Source: Anaerosporobacter sp031551385 (lineage in GTDB: Bacteria > Bacillota > Clostridia > Lachnospirales > Lachnospiraceae). From it: DNA of 64,000 nt. Each line of letters starts with the position of its first letter. The first letter of the stretch is position 1. The position numbers were made by a program, and so were the translations under genes. Shown piece after piece: positions 43,688 to 52,203 of this stretch. The notes under the pieces are model-generated. The model was not told where the DNA came from and did no database searches. It saw only the letters and a program-made list of their open reading frames with translations. Location: positions 1-64,000 of the forward strand of contig NZ_JAVBNS010000055.1 of NCBI RefSeq assembly GCF_031551385.1. Direction: 5' to 3'.

Positions 43688-44392
43688 ATGAAAAAGTTAG
43701 AAATGCTCTATGAAGGTAAGGCTAAAAGGGTTTACACAACAGATGTGGAAGATGTGTATATTGTAGATTACAAAGATGACGCAACTGCATTTAATGGTTT
43801 GAAAAAAGGAACTATCACTGGTAAAGGTGTTATTAACAACAGAATGAGTAACCATTTGTTTAAAATTCTTGCAGAAGCAGGAATACCAACACATTTTGTA
43901 GAAGAACTTAGTGATAGAGAAACTGCCGTTAAGAAAGTGGAAATTGTACCGCTTGAGGTAATCATAAGAAATGTTGCTGCTGGAGGATTTTCTAAGAAGG
44001 TTGGTATCGAAGAAGGTACAAAATTATTAGCTCCTGTTTTGGAATTTAGTTATAAAAATGATGAACTTGGAGATCCGATGATTAACGATTACTATGCTGT
44101 TGCAATGGGAATCGCTACTCGTGAAGAGATTGATAAGATAACAGAACTTGTGTTTAAAGTAAATGAAGAATTATGTAAGTATTTTATGTCTTGTGGAATT
44201 GAATTAATTGATTTTAAAGTGGAATTTGGTAGATGTAACGGTGAGATTATTCTTGCTGATGAGATTTCTCCAGATACTTGTAGACTATGGGACAGTGAAA
44301 CACATGATAAATTAGATAAGGATAGATTCCGTAGAGATTTAGGTAACGTAGAGGATGCGTATGCGGAAGTATTTAAACGATTAGGACTTTAA
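43688..44392 (+). CDS. purC: Phosphoribosylaminoimidazole-succinocarboxamide (SAICAR) synthase
   Basis: The protein is 234 residues. It ligates aspartate to CAIR with ATP, step 8 of IMP synthesis. Family features are MLYEGKAKRVYTT at the start, IVDYKDDATAFNG, VEIVPLEVIIRNVAAGGFSK and LIDFKVEFGRCNGEIILADEISPDTCRLWD. The length is normal for the short bacterial form. It is first of purC-purF-purB in one direction with 19- and 92-base gaps. The ribosome binding site AGGTGG is about 8 bases upstream. Confidence 0.96.
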   Translation: MKKLEMLYEGKAKRVYTTDVEDVYIVDYKDDATAFNGLKKGTITGKGVINNRMSNHLFKILAEAGIPTHFVEELSDRETAVKKVEIVPLEVIIRNVAAGGFSKKVGIEEGTKLLAPVLEFSYKNDELGDPMINDYYAVAMGIATREEIDKITELVFKVNEELCKYFMSCGIELIDFKVEFGRCNGEIILADEISPDTCRLWDSETHDKLDKDRFRRDLGNVEDAYAEVFKRLGL

Positions 44393-44411
44393 GATAAGGG
44401 AAGGCTAGAGA

Positions 44412-45851
44412 ATGAGTGAAAACAAAGTGAGTAGTATAATATCAGATGAGTTACATGAAGAATGTGGTGTGTTTGGTGTATATGATCTAGCTGGAAACGA
44501 CGTAGCCTCTTCTATCTATTATGGACTATTTGCCCTACAACATAGAGGTCAGGAAAGTTGCGGTATTGCAGTATCAGATACAAACGGACCAAAAGGAAAA
44601 GTATCTTCTGTAAAGGGAATGGGGTTAGTGAACGAAGTATTTACCCCAGAAAGCTTAGAAGGTTTAAAAGGTGATATTGGAGTTGGACATGTTCGCTATT
44701 CAACAGCAGGTGCGAGCACAAGTGAAAACATCCAACCACTTGTTTTGAATTATGTAAAGGGTACATTGGCGTTAGCACATAATGGTAATTTAATTAATGC
44801 ATTAGAGCTTCGTCATGAATTAGAATATACAGGAGCAATCTTTCAAACAACAATTGACTCCGAAGTAATTGCCTATCATATTGCGAGAGAACGTCTGAAA
44901 GTAGCAGATGTGGAATCGGCAGTTAAGAATGCAATGCAAAAAATCAAAGGGGCTTATTCCTTAGTAATTATGAGTCCAAGAAAGTTAATTGGAGCAAGAG
45001 ATCCGTTCGGTTTTCGTCCTCTTGTTATTGGTAAGAGAGATAACTGTTATATTCTTGCATCAGAAACTTGTGCACTCGATGCAGTAAGTGCGGAATTTGT
45101 ACGTGACGTATTGCCAGGTGAAATTGTAACGATTACGAAGGACGGAATTAAGTCCGACACAAGTATGTGTAGTGAAAAGACAGCAAGATGTATCTTTGAA
45201 TATATCTATTTTGCAAGACCAGATAGTTGTATTGATGGAGTGAGTGTATATAATTCAAGAATTATGGCTGGTAAGATTCTTGCACAGACACATCCTGTTG
45301 ATGCAGATATCGTTGTTGGCGTTCCTGATTCGGGTAATGCTGCAGCACTTGGTTTTTCTATGGAATCTGGAATACCATATGGGATGGCATTTGTTAAGAA
45401 TAGTTATGTAGGAAGAACATTTATCAAACCAAAACAAAGTGTAAGAGAATCAAGTGTTAAGATAAAGTTGAATGTTCTTAAAGAAGTTGTAAAAGGGAAA
45501 AGAGTAGTTATGATTGACGACTCGATTGTACGTGGTACGACAAGCGAGAGAATCGTTCGTATGTTAAAGAATGCAGGGGCAACAGAAGTTCATGTTAGAA
45601 TCAGTTCACCACCGTTCTTGCACCCTTGCTATTTTGGAACAGATATCCCATCAGACGATCAATTAATTGCACATAATAATACTGTAGAGCAAATTTGCGA
45701 AATGTTAGGAGCAAATACACTTGGCTATCTTGATGTGAATCGCCTTGCAGAATTGTTAGGAAATAATATGGGATACTGTAGTGCTTGTTTTACAGGAGAT
45801 TATCCAATCGAGCCACCAAAAGAGAATATTCGCGGTGACTTTGACGAATAA
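44412..45851 (+). CDS. purF: Amidophosphoribosyltransferase
   Basis: The protein is 479 residues and catalyses the first committed step of purine synthesis (PRPP plus glutamine to phosphoribosylamine). The N-terminal Ntn glutaminase has its nucleophile at C18 (HEECGVFGVYD), preceded by a 17-residue propeptide that must be removed, as in the B. subtilis type. Then come LQHRGQESCGIAV, HVRYSTAG and HNGNLINA. The PRTase domain has the PRPP motif VVMIDDSIVRGTT. Cysteines in CSEKTARCIFEYIYFARPDS and YCSACF near the C-terminus are expected ligands of the [4Fe-4S] cluster of the oxygen-sensitive subgroup. Confidence 0.96.
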   Translation: MSENKVSSIISDELHEECGVFGVYDLAGNDVASSIYYGLFALQHRGQESCGIAVSDTNGPKGKVSSVKGMGLVNEVFTPESLEGLKGDIGVGHVRYSTAGASTSENIQPLVLNYVKGTLALAHNGNLINALELRHELEYTGAIFQTTIDSEVIAYHIARERLKVADVESAVKNAMQKIKGAYSLVIMSPRKLIGARDPFGFRPLVIGKRDNCYILASETCALDAVSAEFVRDVLPGEIVTITKDGIKSDTSMCSEKTARCIFEYIYFARPDSCIDGVSVYNSRIMAGKILAQTHPVDADIVVGVPDSGNAAALGFSMESGIPYGMAFVKNSYVGRTFIKPKQSVRESSVKIKLNVLKEVVKGKRVVMIDDSIVRGTTSERIVRMLKNAGATEVHVRISSPPFLHPCYFGTDIPSDDQLIAHNNTVEQICEMLGANTLGYLDVNRLAELLGNNMGYCSACFTGDYPIEPPKENIRGDFDE

Positions 45852-45943
45852 GAAGATTTTTGTTACTATATAGTATAAGCGTAATTATGCAGAAGGAAGA
45901 AGTTCTGAATAGTTACTTAAAAACAATGAATGGAGAAATACAC

Positions 45944-47377
45944 ATGAGTAATGATAGATATGTAAGCCCTATGTCTGAAAGATACGCAAGTAAAGAGATG
46001 CAATATATCTTCTCGCCAGATATGAAATTCCGTACTTGGAGAAGACTTTGGATTGCACTTGCAGAAACAGAGAAAGAACTAGGTTTGAATATTACTGATG
46101 AGCAGATTGAAGAGTTAAAAGCTCACAAAGATGATATCAACTATGATGTTGCAAAGGAAAGAGAAGCTTTGGTTAGACATGATGTAATGTCTCATGTGTA
46201 TGCATATGGCGTACAATGTCCAAAAGCAAAGGGAATTATCCATCTAGGTGCAACATCTTGCTATGTTGGTGACAACACGGATCTTATCGTAATGACAGAA
46301 GCTCTTAAATTAGTAAGAAAGAAATTAATCAATGTTATTGCAGAATTAGCAGATTTTGCGATGAAATACAAAGACCTTCCTACATTAGCATTTACACATT
46401 TTCAACCAGCGCAACCAACAACAGTAGGTAAGAGAGCAACACTATGGTTAATGGAATTTAAACTTGACCTTGAAGATTTAGATTACTTAATTGATTCTAT
46501 GAAATTACTAGGTTCGAAAGGAACAACAGGAACACAAGCAAGTTTCTTAGAATTATTTGATGGTGATTATGAAAAAGTTAAATTAGTAGACCGTACAATT
46601 GCTAAGAAGATGGGATTTGAAGAATGCTATCCTGTTTCAGGACAAACATATTCTCGTAAAATTGATGCAAGAATCTTGAATGTATTATCAGGAATTGCAG
46701 CAAGTGCTCATAAATTCTCGAATGATATCCGTTTACTACAACATCTTAAAGAAATCGAAGAACCATTTGAAAAGAACCAAATCGGTTCAAGTGCAATGGC
46801 ATATAAGAGAAATCCAATGAGAAGTGAAAGAATTGCTTCTTTAGCTAACTATGTAATGGCAGATGCATTAAATCCAGCAATGGTTGCATCTACACAATGG
46901 TTTGAAAGAACATTAGATGATTCTGCGAATAAGAGAGTTAGTATTCCAGAAGGATTCTTGGCAATTGATGGTATCCTAGACCTTTGTTTAAATGTTGTTG
47001 ATGGTCTTGTTGTATATCCAAAAGTTATCGAAAAACGTCTTATGTCTGAACTACCATTTATGGCGACAGAAAATATTATGATGGATGCTGTTAAAGCTGG
47101 TGGAGATAGACAAGAACTTCATGAAAAGATTCGTCTATTATCAATGGAAGCTGGTAAGAATGTAAAAGAGAATGGTTTAGATAACAATCTGTTAGAACTT
47201 ATTGCCGCTGATCCAGCATTTAATATGTCACTTGAAGAGCTAAAGAAAACAATGGATCCAAGCAAATATGTTGGTTGTGCACCAATGCAAACAGAAGAAT
47301 TTATTACAGAGGTAATCAATCCAGTGTTAGAAGCAAGTAAAGAACTTTTAGGAATGACGGCTGAAATTAACGTATAA
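45944..47377 (+). CDS. purB: Adenylosuccinate lyase
   Basis: The protein is 477 residues from ATG 45944, which has TGGAG upstream and the usual N-terminus MSNDRYVSPMSERYAS; the frame opens earlier at 45860. It cleaves SAICAR and adenylosuccinate to release fumarate, acting twice in AMP synthesis. Fumarase/aspartase superfamily boxes are visible: HLGATSCYVGDNTDL, THFQPAQPTTVGKRA and the flexible signature loop QIGSSAMAYKRNPMRSER. The stop codon is followed by an in-frame open stretch of about 50 codons (see separate entry). Confidence 0.96.
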   Translation: MSNDRYVSPMSERYASKEMQYIFSPDMKFRTWRRLWIALAETEKELGLNITDEQIEELKAHKDDINYDVAKEREALVRHDVMSHVYAYGVQCPKAKGIIHLGATSCYVGDNTDLIVMTEALKLVRKKLINVIAELADFAMKYKDLPTLAFTHFQPAQPTTVGKRATLWLMEFKLDLEDLDYLIDSMKLLGSKGTTGTQASFLELFDGDYEKVKLVDRTIAKKMGFEECYPVSGQTYSRKIDARILNVLSGIAASAHKFSNDIRLLQHLKEIEEPFEKNQIGSSAMAYKRNPMRSERIASLANYVMADALNPAMVASTQWFERTLDDSANKRVSIPEGFLAIDGILDLCLNVVDGLVVYPKVIEKRLMSELPFMATENIMMDAVKAGGDRQELHEKIRLLSMEAGKNVKENGLDNNLLELIAADPAFNMSLEELKKTMDPSKYVGCAPMQTEEFITEVINPVLEASKELLGMTAEINV

Positions 47378-47395
47378 TGTATAAAACATTTTGAA

Positions 47396-47530
47396 TTGAG
47401 AACAGTCTGTGCAAAGGAGAATTTTGAACATATTCAAATAGATATTTATAATTTAGTGGGAAATATTTGTTTGGACTTACATTCAACAATAGCATTAGAA
47501 GAGTTATATAACTATTTGAATGATATATAA
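47396..47530 (+). other. Possible small ORF or gene remnant in frame after purB
   Basis: Directly after the purB stop the same frame stays open for 50 codons to TAA 47528-47530. From TTG 47396 it would give about 44 residues; the last part (VGNICLDLHSTIALEELYNY) has protein-like composition. A GGAG lies at 47415-47418, inside the frame. I recognise no family. It could be a remnant of a neighbouring gene, a stop-readthrough tail or chance. Confidence 0.25.
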
Positions 47531-47562
47531 AAAATTATATAGGAAAATACTACAAAAAAGAG

Positions 47563-47603
47563 AAGCTCATAGATTATCTGAATTGATTGTCTATGAGTTT
47601 TTC
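47563..47603 (+). terminator. Terminator downstream of purB
   Basis: CTCATAGA (47566-47573) pairs with TCTATGAG (47590-47597), followed by a T5 run. It closes the purine transcription unit and the small open stretch. Confidence 0.85.
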
Positions 47604-47695
47604 TGCAAATAAGTTTTTTATAAAAGTATTAAATTCTAAAACTTTTGCATCTGTAAAATCATCTAAAGGATGTAGGAAGGAGATTATGTATTTCT

Positions 47696-48199
47696 ATGAA
47701 TAAAGAAAAATATGAGATAGTGAAGGAGTATGTAATTTCAAATCAACAGAAATTCTATCGTTTGGCATTCTCTTATGTAAAGAATGAAGAAGCTGCTTTA
47801 GATGTTGTACAAAACAGTATATGTAAGTTACTTGAGTGCTATGAAGAGATACATAATATGAAGTATCTATCCACTTATTTTTACAGGGTGATTGTCAATG
47901 AGAGCTTAGGATTTATAAGAAAGAATTCCAAAGAGATTGTCTGCGGGGAAGAAAACATACGAGAAGAAGCATACGTACAAGAATACGGAGTAGAAGGGGA
48001 TGATACAGTATTACAAGCTTTAGATACTCTCACAGATGAAGTTAGGACGGTTGTTGTGTTGCGATTTTATAATGAATGTTCGCTGAAAGAAATTGCAAAG
48101 ATAACTGAGACAAATCTAAGCACTGTAAAATCAAGATTATATGCAGGGCTAAATCGATTAAAACAGGCATTGCGGGAGGTTGAGAATGAAGAAAGATAA
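47696..48199 (+). CDS. ECF-type RNA polymerase sigma factor (SigV/ECF30-like)
   Basis: The protein is 167 residues. The sigma-70 region 2 is at about 15-80 (FYRLAFSYVKNEEAALDVVQNSICKLL, containing the typical D-VQN motif) and region 4 HTH at about 110-160 (VVVLRFYNECSLKEIAKITETNLSTVKSRL). It directs RNA polymerase to stress promoters and is presumably held by the membrane anti-sigma factor encoded next, which overlaps its 3' end by 14 bases. The ribosome binding site AAGGAG at 47677-47682 is 13 bases before this ATG; a five-codon ORF (ATG 47686, MYFYE, stop) lies between, which may tune translation. Confidence 0.92.
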   Translation: MNKEKYEIVKEYVISNQQKFYRLAFSYVKNEEAALDVVQNSICKLLECYEEIHNMKYLSTYFYRVIVNESLGFIRKNSKEIVCGEENIREEAYVQEYGVEGDDTVLQALDTLTDEVRTVVVLRFYNECSLKEIAKITETNLSTVKSRLYAGLNRLKQALREVENEER

Positions 48200-49139
48200 C
48201 AAGAGAGTTCAAGATGCAATTCTTAATAAAAGTAAGCAAAGTTATAATCAGATTCCAGTACCAAAGGAATTGCATAATCGGGTAAATGAAATGTTTCATG
48301 AATATGAGCAAAAAGAGAAGGAGATGGGGAGTATGAAGAATACGATGGATGATACTACAAACACGAAAGAAACAGGTAAGCCAAAAAAGATTTTGGTTCG
48401 TATAGGAGTGGGGATTGCAGCATGTTTTGCTGTGTTTGTAATTGGACTTAATACAAGTGAAACATTTGCAAAAGGGGCTGAGAAGATACCAGTCGTTGGA
48501 ACAATTGCAAGAGTGTTGACCGTTCGTACATATGAAGATACGAATGAGGATAGAACAATCAGAGCAGATGTAGCACAGATAGAAGTAGAGACAGATAATG
48601 AAAAAGTGAAAGAGGCTGTGGCTGACTTAAACAAAGAGATTGGGGAATTAGTTGACGAACATATTAAGTTAGCAAATCAGCATATTGCTGAATATAAAGA
48701 GGCGTTTATAGCAACTGGTGGTACAGAAGAAGAATTCACAGAAAAGGGTATCGTTGCAAATGTATCACATGAAATTAAAACAGAGACAAATGAGATGGTT
48801 TCAATCGTGATTACATCTTATGAAAATTGGGCAAGTGCATATACAGAACAATTCTTCTATACGCTTGATTTGACAACAGGAGATGTGTTAACATTAAAAG
48901 ATATCTTAGGCGACGGATATATTGAAAAAGCAAATAAAGCAATTCGTGAAGAGATGGAACAGAGAGTGAATGCTGGAGAGAATATCATGTATTTTACAGA
49001 AGAAGAGGGTGGATTTGTTAGCGTTGATGAAAACGTAAACTTTTATGTTAATGAAGATGGTAATCCTGTAGTTGTATTTGAAAAATATGAAGTAGCTCCA
49101 GGTTTCATGGGAATTCAGGAATTTGAAATAGCGAAGTAA
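48186..49139 (+). CDS. RsiV-like membrane anti-sigma factor (DUF3298 domain)
   Basis: The protein is 317 residues from ATG 48186 (GGGAGG upstream), overlapping the sigma gene. A cytoplasmic N-terminus of about 65 residues should bind the sigma factor. One membrane segment lies at about 70-90 (ILVRIGVGIAACFAVFVIGL). The large extracellular part contains a DUF4163-like stretch and a C-terminal DUF3298 domain (about 195-317). In B. subtilis RsiV this part binds lysozyme, which triggers cleavage and release of SigV. Lysozyme sensing here is inference from domain order. No wall-modifying target such as oatA is adjacent. Confidence 0.85.
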   Translation: MKKDNKRVQDAILNKSKQSYNQIPVPKELHNRVNEMFHEYEQKEKEMGSMKNTMDDTTNTKETGKPKKILVRIGVGIAACFAVFVIGLNTSETFAKGAEKIPVVGTIARVLTVRTYEDTNEDRTIRADVAQIEVETDNEKVKEAVADLNKEIGELVDEHIKLANQHIAEYKEAFIATGGTEEEFTEKGIVANVSHEIKTETNEMVSIVITSYENWASAYTEQFFYTLDLTTGDVLTLKDILGDGYIEKANKAIREEMEQRVNAGENIMYFTEEEGGFVSVDENVNFYVNEDGNPVVVFEKYEVAPGFMGIQEFEIAK

Positions 49140-49235
49140 ATTATAAAAGAAAAACGTGATGTTCTTCAAGAGTATCTTATTGTACTTGGAAGAAGGAAGT
49201 CTGAAAGCGTTACAGTTATCATAAGGGAGGCACAT

Positions 49236-49718
49236 ATGTCTGATACAATCATTCATCCAATACAACCAATTTTTAATGAGGATTCTAATATATTGATTCT
49301 TGGAACATTTCCTTCGGTAAAATCAAGAGAAGGGCAGTTCTTTTATCATCATCCACAGAATCGGTTTTGGAAGGTGTTGGCAAATGTTTGTGAGACAGAT
49401 GTGCCCTCCTCTATTGAAGAGAAGACACAGTTTTTGCTAGAGAATAAAATTGCAGTTTGGGATGTCATTCAAAGCTGTGAGATTACAGGCTCTAGTGACA
49501 GTAGTATTAGGAATGTAATACCGAATGATTTATCAATTATATTGCAACATTCGAAAGTAGAGAATATTTTTGCGAACGGAAACAAATCATATGAATTGTA
49601 TAATAAATATTGTCTTCCAGTGATAGGTCGTGATATAATTAAACTTCCGTCAACGAGTCCAGCGAATGCTTCCTTTTCTCTTGAGCGGTTAGTTGAAGCT
49701 TGGAAAGTCATAAGATAG
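49236..49718 (+). CDS. Hypoxanthine/deoxyinosine DNA glycosylase (UDG superfamily)
   Basis: The protein is 160 residues. UDG-superfamily motif A is LGTFPSVKSREGQFFYHHPQNRFW, a middle VWDVIQSCEITGSSDSSI region contains the family 6-type catalytic-side residues, and motif B is LPSTSPANASFS. This pattern is that of the HDG group, which removes hypoxanthine from deaminated adenine. A strong AAGGGAGG ribosome binding site is present. mutY follows 45 bases downstream, so two base-excision-repair glycosylases form one unit. Confidence 0.88.
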   Translation: MSDTIIHPIQPIFNEDSNILILGTFPSVKSREGQFFYHHPQNRFWKVLANVCETDVPSSIEEKTQFLLENKIAVWDVIQSCEITGSSDSSIRNVIPNDLSIILQHSKVENIFANGNKSYELYNKYCLPVIGRDIIKLPSTSPANASFSLERLVEAWKVIR

Positions 49719-49763
49719 AAGTCGGTGACAAAATGTTGTAATTGAATGATAAAGAGGTTCGAG

Positions 49764-50927
49764 ATGAGCGAAATAGATGATAAATCATATGAATATAAAG
49801 AGATTGTTCCATATCTTGTAGATTGGTTTGGAGCAAATGCGAGAATTTTGCCATGGAGATTAGACCCCACGCCTTATCATGTGTGGGTTTCTGAAATCAT
49901 GCTACAGCAAACAAGAGTAGAAGCAGTAAGAGGATATTATGACAGGTTTCTTACTGCATTACCGACAATAGAAGATTTGGCAAATGCATCGGAAGAGACA
50001 ATATTGAAATTGTGGGAAGGGCTTGGCTACTATACAAGAGTTCGTAACCTACAAAAGGCAGCAGTGGTTATTGTTAATGAATATGATGGCAAAGTACCTG
50101 ATTCCTATGAGCAGTTACTAAAACTACCGGGTATCGGAACTTATACAGCAGGTGCAATCGCCTCAATTGCGTATGGAATTCCGGTAGCAGCAGTAGATGG
50201 TAATGTATTTCGAATTGCCCATCGTCTATCTGGAAGTTTTGCTGATATTACAAAAGCAAGTGTTAAGAAGCAACTGGAAACAGATTTTGCTGCGATTATA
50301 CCCGAAGATGCAGCGGGGGCATTTAATCAATCGTTAATGGATCTAGGGGCGACAGTCTGCATACCAAATGGAAAGCCATTATGTGAGAAGTGTCCAGTGA
50401 TGCATCTGTGTATCGCATTTAAGAAAGGTTTACAGGCACAGATTCCAGTTAAGCCAAAGAAAAAAGGAAGAAAAATAGAAGATAAAACAGTATTCGTACT
50501 TGAATATAAAGGAAAAATAGCATTACACAAACGTCCGAAAAGCGGTTTGTTAGCAGGTCTATGGGAATTACCGAATATAGAAGGTAAGAGTTCTATAGAT
50601 AAAGCACAGGACATGTTAAAACAGTTTTTTTCTAGTGAAGAGTCTGATTGTATAGAGCTGACATCCTTGGGAGAAAAGAAACATATCTTTAGCCATATTG
50701 AGTGGCACATGACAGGTATCCACATAAAATTCACCAAAAGTGAACAAATGGAACTGTTTTGTGGACAACTTGGGAAGAATGATGATGCAGATGTGGATAA
50801 CTCTACTGTGAGAGAAGAGTCAAATTATAAAGAGAATAGTATGAATAGTTATAGAATTGTTCCTTATAAAGAAGTGGAAGAGTCCTATGCATTGCCATCT
50901 GCATTTGAAGGATATAAGATTTGGTAA
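49764..50927 (+). CDS. mutY: A/G-specific adenine DNA glycosylase
   Basis: The protein is 387 residues from ATG 49764 (AGAGG upstream; the frame opens at 49746). It removes adenine opposite 8-oxoguanine. The catalytic Glu is in SEIMLQQTRVEAV, the helix-hairpin-helix is LPGIGTYTAGAIASIAYG followed by the catalytic Asp in VDGNVFR, and the [4Fe-4S] cysteines C-x6-C-x2-C-x5-C are in CIPNGKPLCEKCPVMHLC. A C-terminal NUDIX-like domain (about 245-387) recognises 8-oxoG. The C-terminal loop at about 335-355 is acidic and looks poorly conserved. Confidence 0.95.
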   Translation: MSEIDDKSYEYKEIVPYLVDWFGANARILPWRLDPTPYHVWVSEIMLQQTRVEAVRGYYDRFLTALPTIEDLANASEETILKLWEGLGYYTRVRNLQKAAVVIVNEYDGKVPDSYEQLLKLPGIGTYTAGAIASIAYGIPVAAVDGNVFRIAHRLSGSFADITKASVKKQLETDFAAIIPEDAAGAFNQSLMDLGATVCIPNGKPLCEKCPVMHLCIAFKKGLQAQIPVKPKKKGRKIEDKTVFVLEYKGKIALHKRPKSGLLAGLWELPNIEGKSSIDKAQDMLKQFFSSEESDCIELTSLGEKKHIFSHIEWHMTGIHIKFTKSEQMELFCGQLGKNDDADVDNSTVREESNYKENSMNSYRIVPYKEVEESYALPSAFEGYKIW

Positions 50928-50981
50928 AGTCATAAATCTTAGTTCCTCAAATGTAGATATGATTTATATAAGAATAGGTAT

Positions 50982-51707
50982 TTATAAAGCAGCTAATATA
51001 TTTTCTTTCGACAATTCTATAGGTGTTTGGGGTTTGGTGAACTTAACAACCTGTTTATATAATATATTTGCTGCTGTTTCTTTGTCTAATACTTGATTTA
51101 ATTCTGTGTGTGCAATATTACCATCTTCATCTGAACCAGAAATTTTAAATATTTTTTTCAAAGCCGTGTTAGGGCATTTTGCGCATAAGCGGATTGTATG
51201 CTTGTCAATTTTGTTTATTGTAAAACTAATGAAGGCATTTTTAAGACGATACGAATGAAAGCAGTTTATATCAAGTTGTTCGTCAGTGAAAGTTCCTTGT
51301 TTTAATTTTTCCATTAATATATCAGCATCATCACACTTTATATGAGCGTTATATTCTATATAAGTGCAATAGAAGTGTTCTCTTTTACTTATCCCCTCAG
51401 TAATTTCTTGTCCAAAGGTGTTTTGATATGCTTTAGCAAGAAGCTGACAGAAAGTTTCAGTATCAATTTTATCAAAGGGAACAAAGGTATCTTTTTTGGC
51501 ACTGTACAATCGATTCAAGTCAATAGTCGTATAAAAAAAGTAAACATCTCCCCATCTTTCATAATGTAAACTAAATAAATTAATTCCCAATATTGGATTT
51601 TCATCAAACGCTTTTTTGGTGTTTTCCTTGGTTAAATCATATTTCTGGCTTATATTTTGATATGTTTGTTTGTCAAGATAATAACTTAAAGTAAGTATTC
51701 CAATCAT
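50982..51707 (-). CDS. Hypothetical protein, 241 residues
   Basis: I do not recognise this protein. It is 241 residues, soluble-looking, with no signal peptide or membrane segment. It begins MIGILTLSYYLDKQTYQNIS and has central repeated beta/charged stretches (ERWGDVYFFYTTIDLNRLY, HIKCDDADILMEKLKQGTF). It ends QTPIELSKENILAAL. The ATG at 51707 has AGGAGGTTTCTA upstream. It is convergent with mutY; the two stops are about 55 bases apart. Lower complexity and more A/T-rich codons than its neighbours suggest a recent or lineage-specific gene, but this is only an impression. Confidence 0.7.
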   Translation of the reverse strand: MIGILTLSYYLDKQTYQNISQKYDLTKENTKKAFDENPILGINLFSLHYERWGDVYFFYTTIDLNRLYSAKKDTFVPFDKIDTETFCQLLAKAYQNTFGQEITEGISKREHFYCTYIEYNAHIKCDDADILMEKLKQGTFTDEQLDINCFHSYRLKNAFISFTINKIDKHTIRLCAKCPNTALKKIFKISGSDEDGNIAHTELNQVLDKETAANILYKQVVKFTKPQTPIELSKENILAAL

Positions 51708-51770
51708 TTTAGAAACCTCCTATACCTATAGATTGTTTATTATATAAGTTTAGCATAAAGCAAAAAGAGA

Positions 51771-51807
51771 GCCAAGCAAAAAGTTCAAAATAATCTTTTT
51801 ACTTGGC
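51771..51807 (-). terminator. Terminator of the 44-residue membrane peptide gene
   Basis: GCCAAGCAAAAAG (51771-51783) pairs with CTTTTTACTTGGC (51795-51807) with one mismatch. Read on the minus strand, it is followed by CTCTCTTTTTG, so it ends the upstream minus-strand peptide gene. Confidence 0.75.
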
Positions 51808-51825
51808 AGTATATTAGTGTAGGGG

Positions 51826-51960
51826 TTATCCAAAGTACTTTCCGATTCCAAAACTAATTCCGGCTAAGATGCCGATGAATAAAATAACTTCTCCAATTGC
51901 CTTTAGAAATAGAAATTTAATCTTGCTAAACTGTTCTTTCTTAGTATCATAAATATACAT
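51826..51960 (-). CDS. Small membrane protein, 44 residues
   Basis: This short minus-strand gene starts with ATG at 51960-51958, with AAAGGAA about 12 bases upstream, and stops at 51826. It encodes a charged N-terminus (MYIYDTKKEQFSKIKF) and one membrane segment (FLFLKAIGEVILFIGILAGI), ending IGKYFG. Such one-helix peptides can be membrane regulators or type I toxin-like peptides; nothing decides this here. A hairpin (AGAGCATAT/ATATGCGCTCT, 52010-52033) lies in its leader and a terminator follows it, which supports a real transcription unit. Confidence 0.65.
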   Translation of the reverse strand: MYIYDTKKEQFSKIKFLFLKAIGEVILFIGILAGISFGIGKYFG

Positions 51961-52140
51961 AACTATATCATTCCTTTCAAAAACATACCAATGTGTTTCG
52001 TAATTCCTAAGAGCATATTTTCATATGCGCTCTAATACTATTAAACCACAAAATCAAAGTTTATGTTTTAAGATATGTGAAAGAATTGATGAATTATTCT
52101 TATGAAAATCTTATGAAATTATTAAGTAGGGGGGTGACCC

Positions 52141-52151
52141 TAGGGCGTGTC
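52141..52151. repeat. Single MITE-end-like fragment
   Basis: TAGGGCGTGTC at 52141-52151 is identical to the outer 11 bases of the right end of the element at 57460-57624 (read inverted). The following bases (AATTTGAGCTTC) differ, and no matching second end is near, so it is either a decayed end or a different subfamily. Confidence 0.35.
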
Positions 52152-52203
52152 AATTTGAGCTTCAAAATGGCATCGTCGTCCTTATCAAATTAATATTATA
52201 ATT

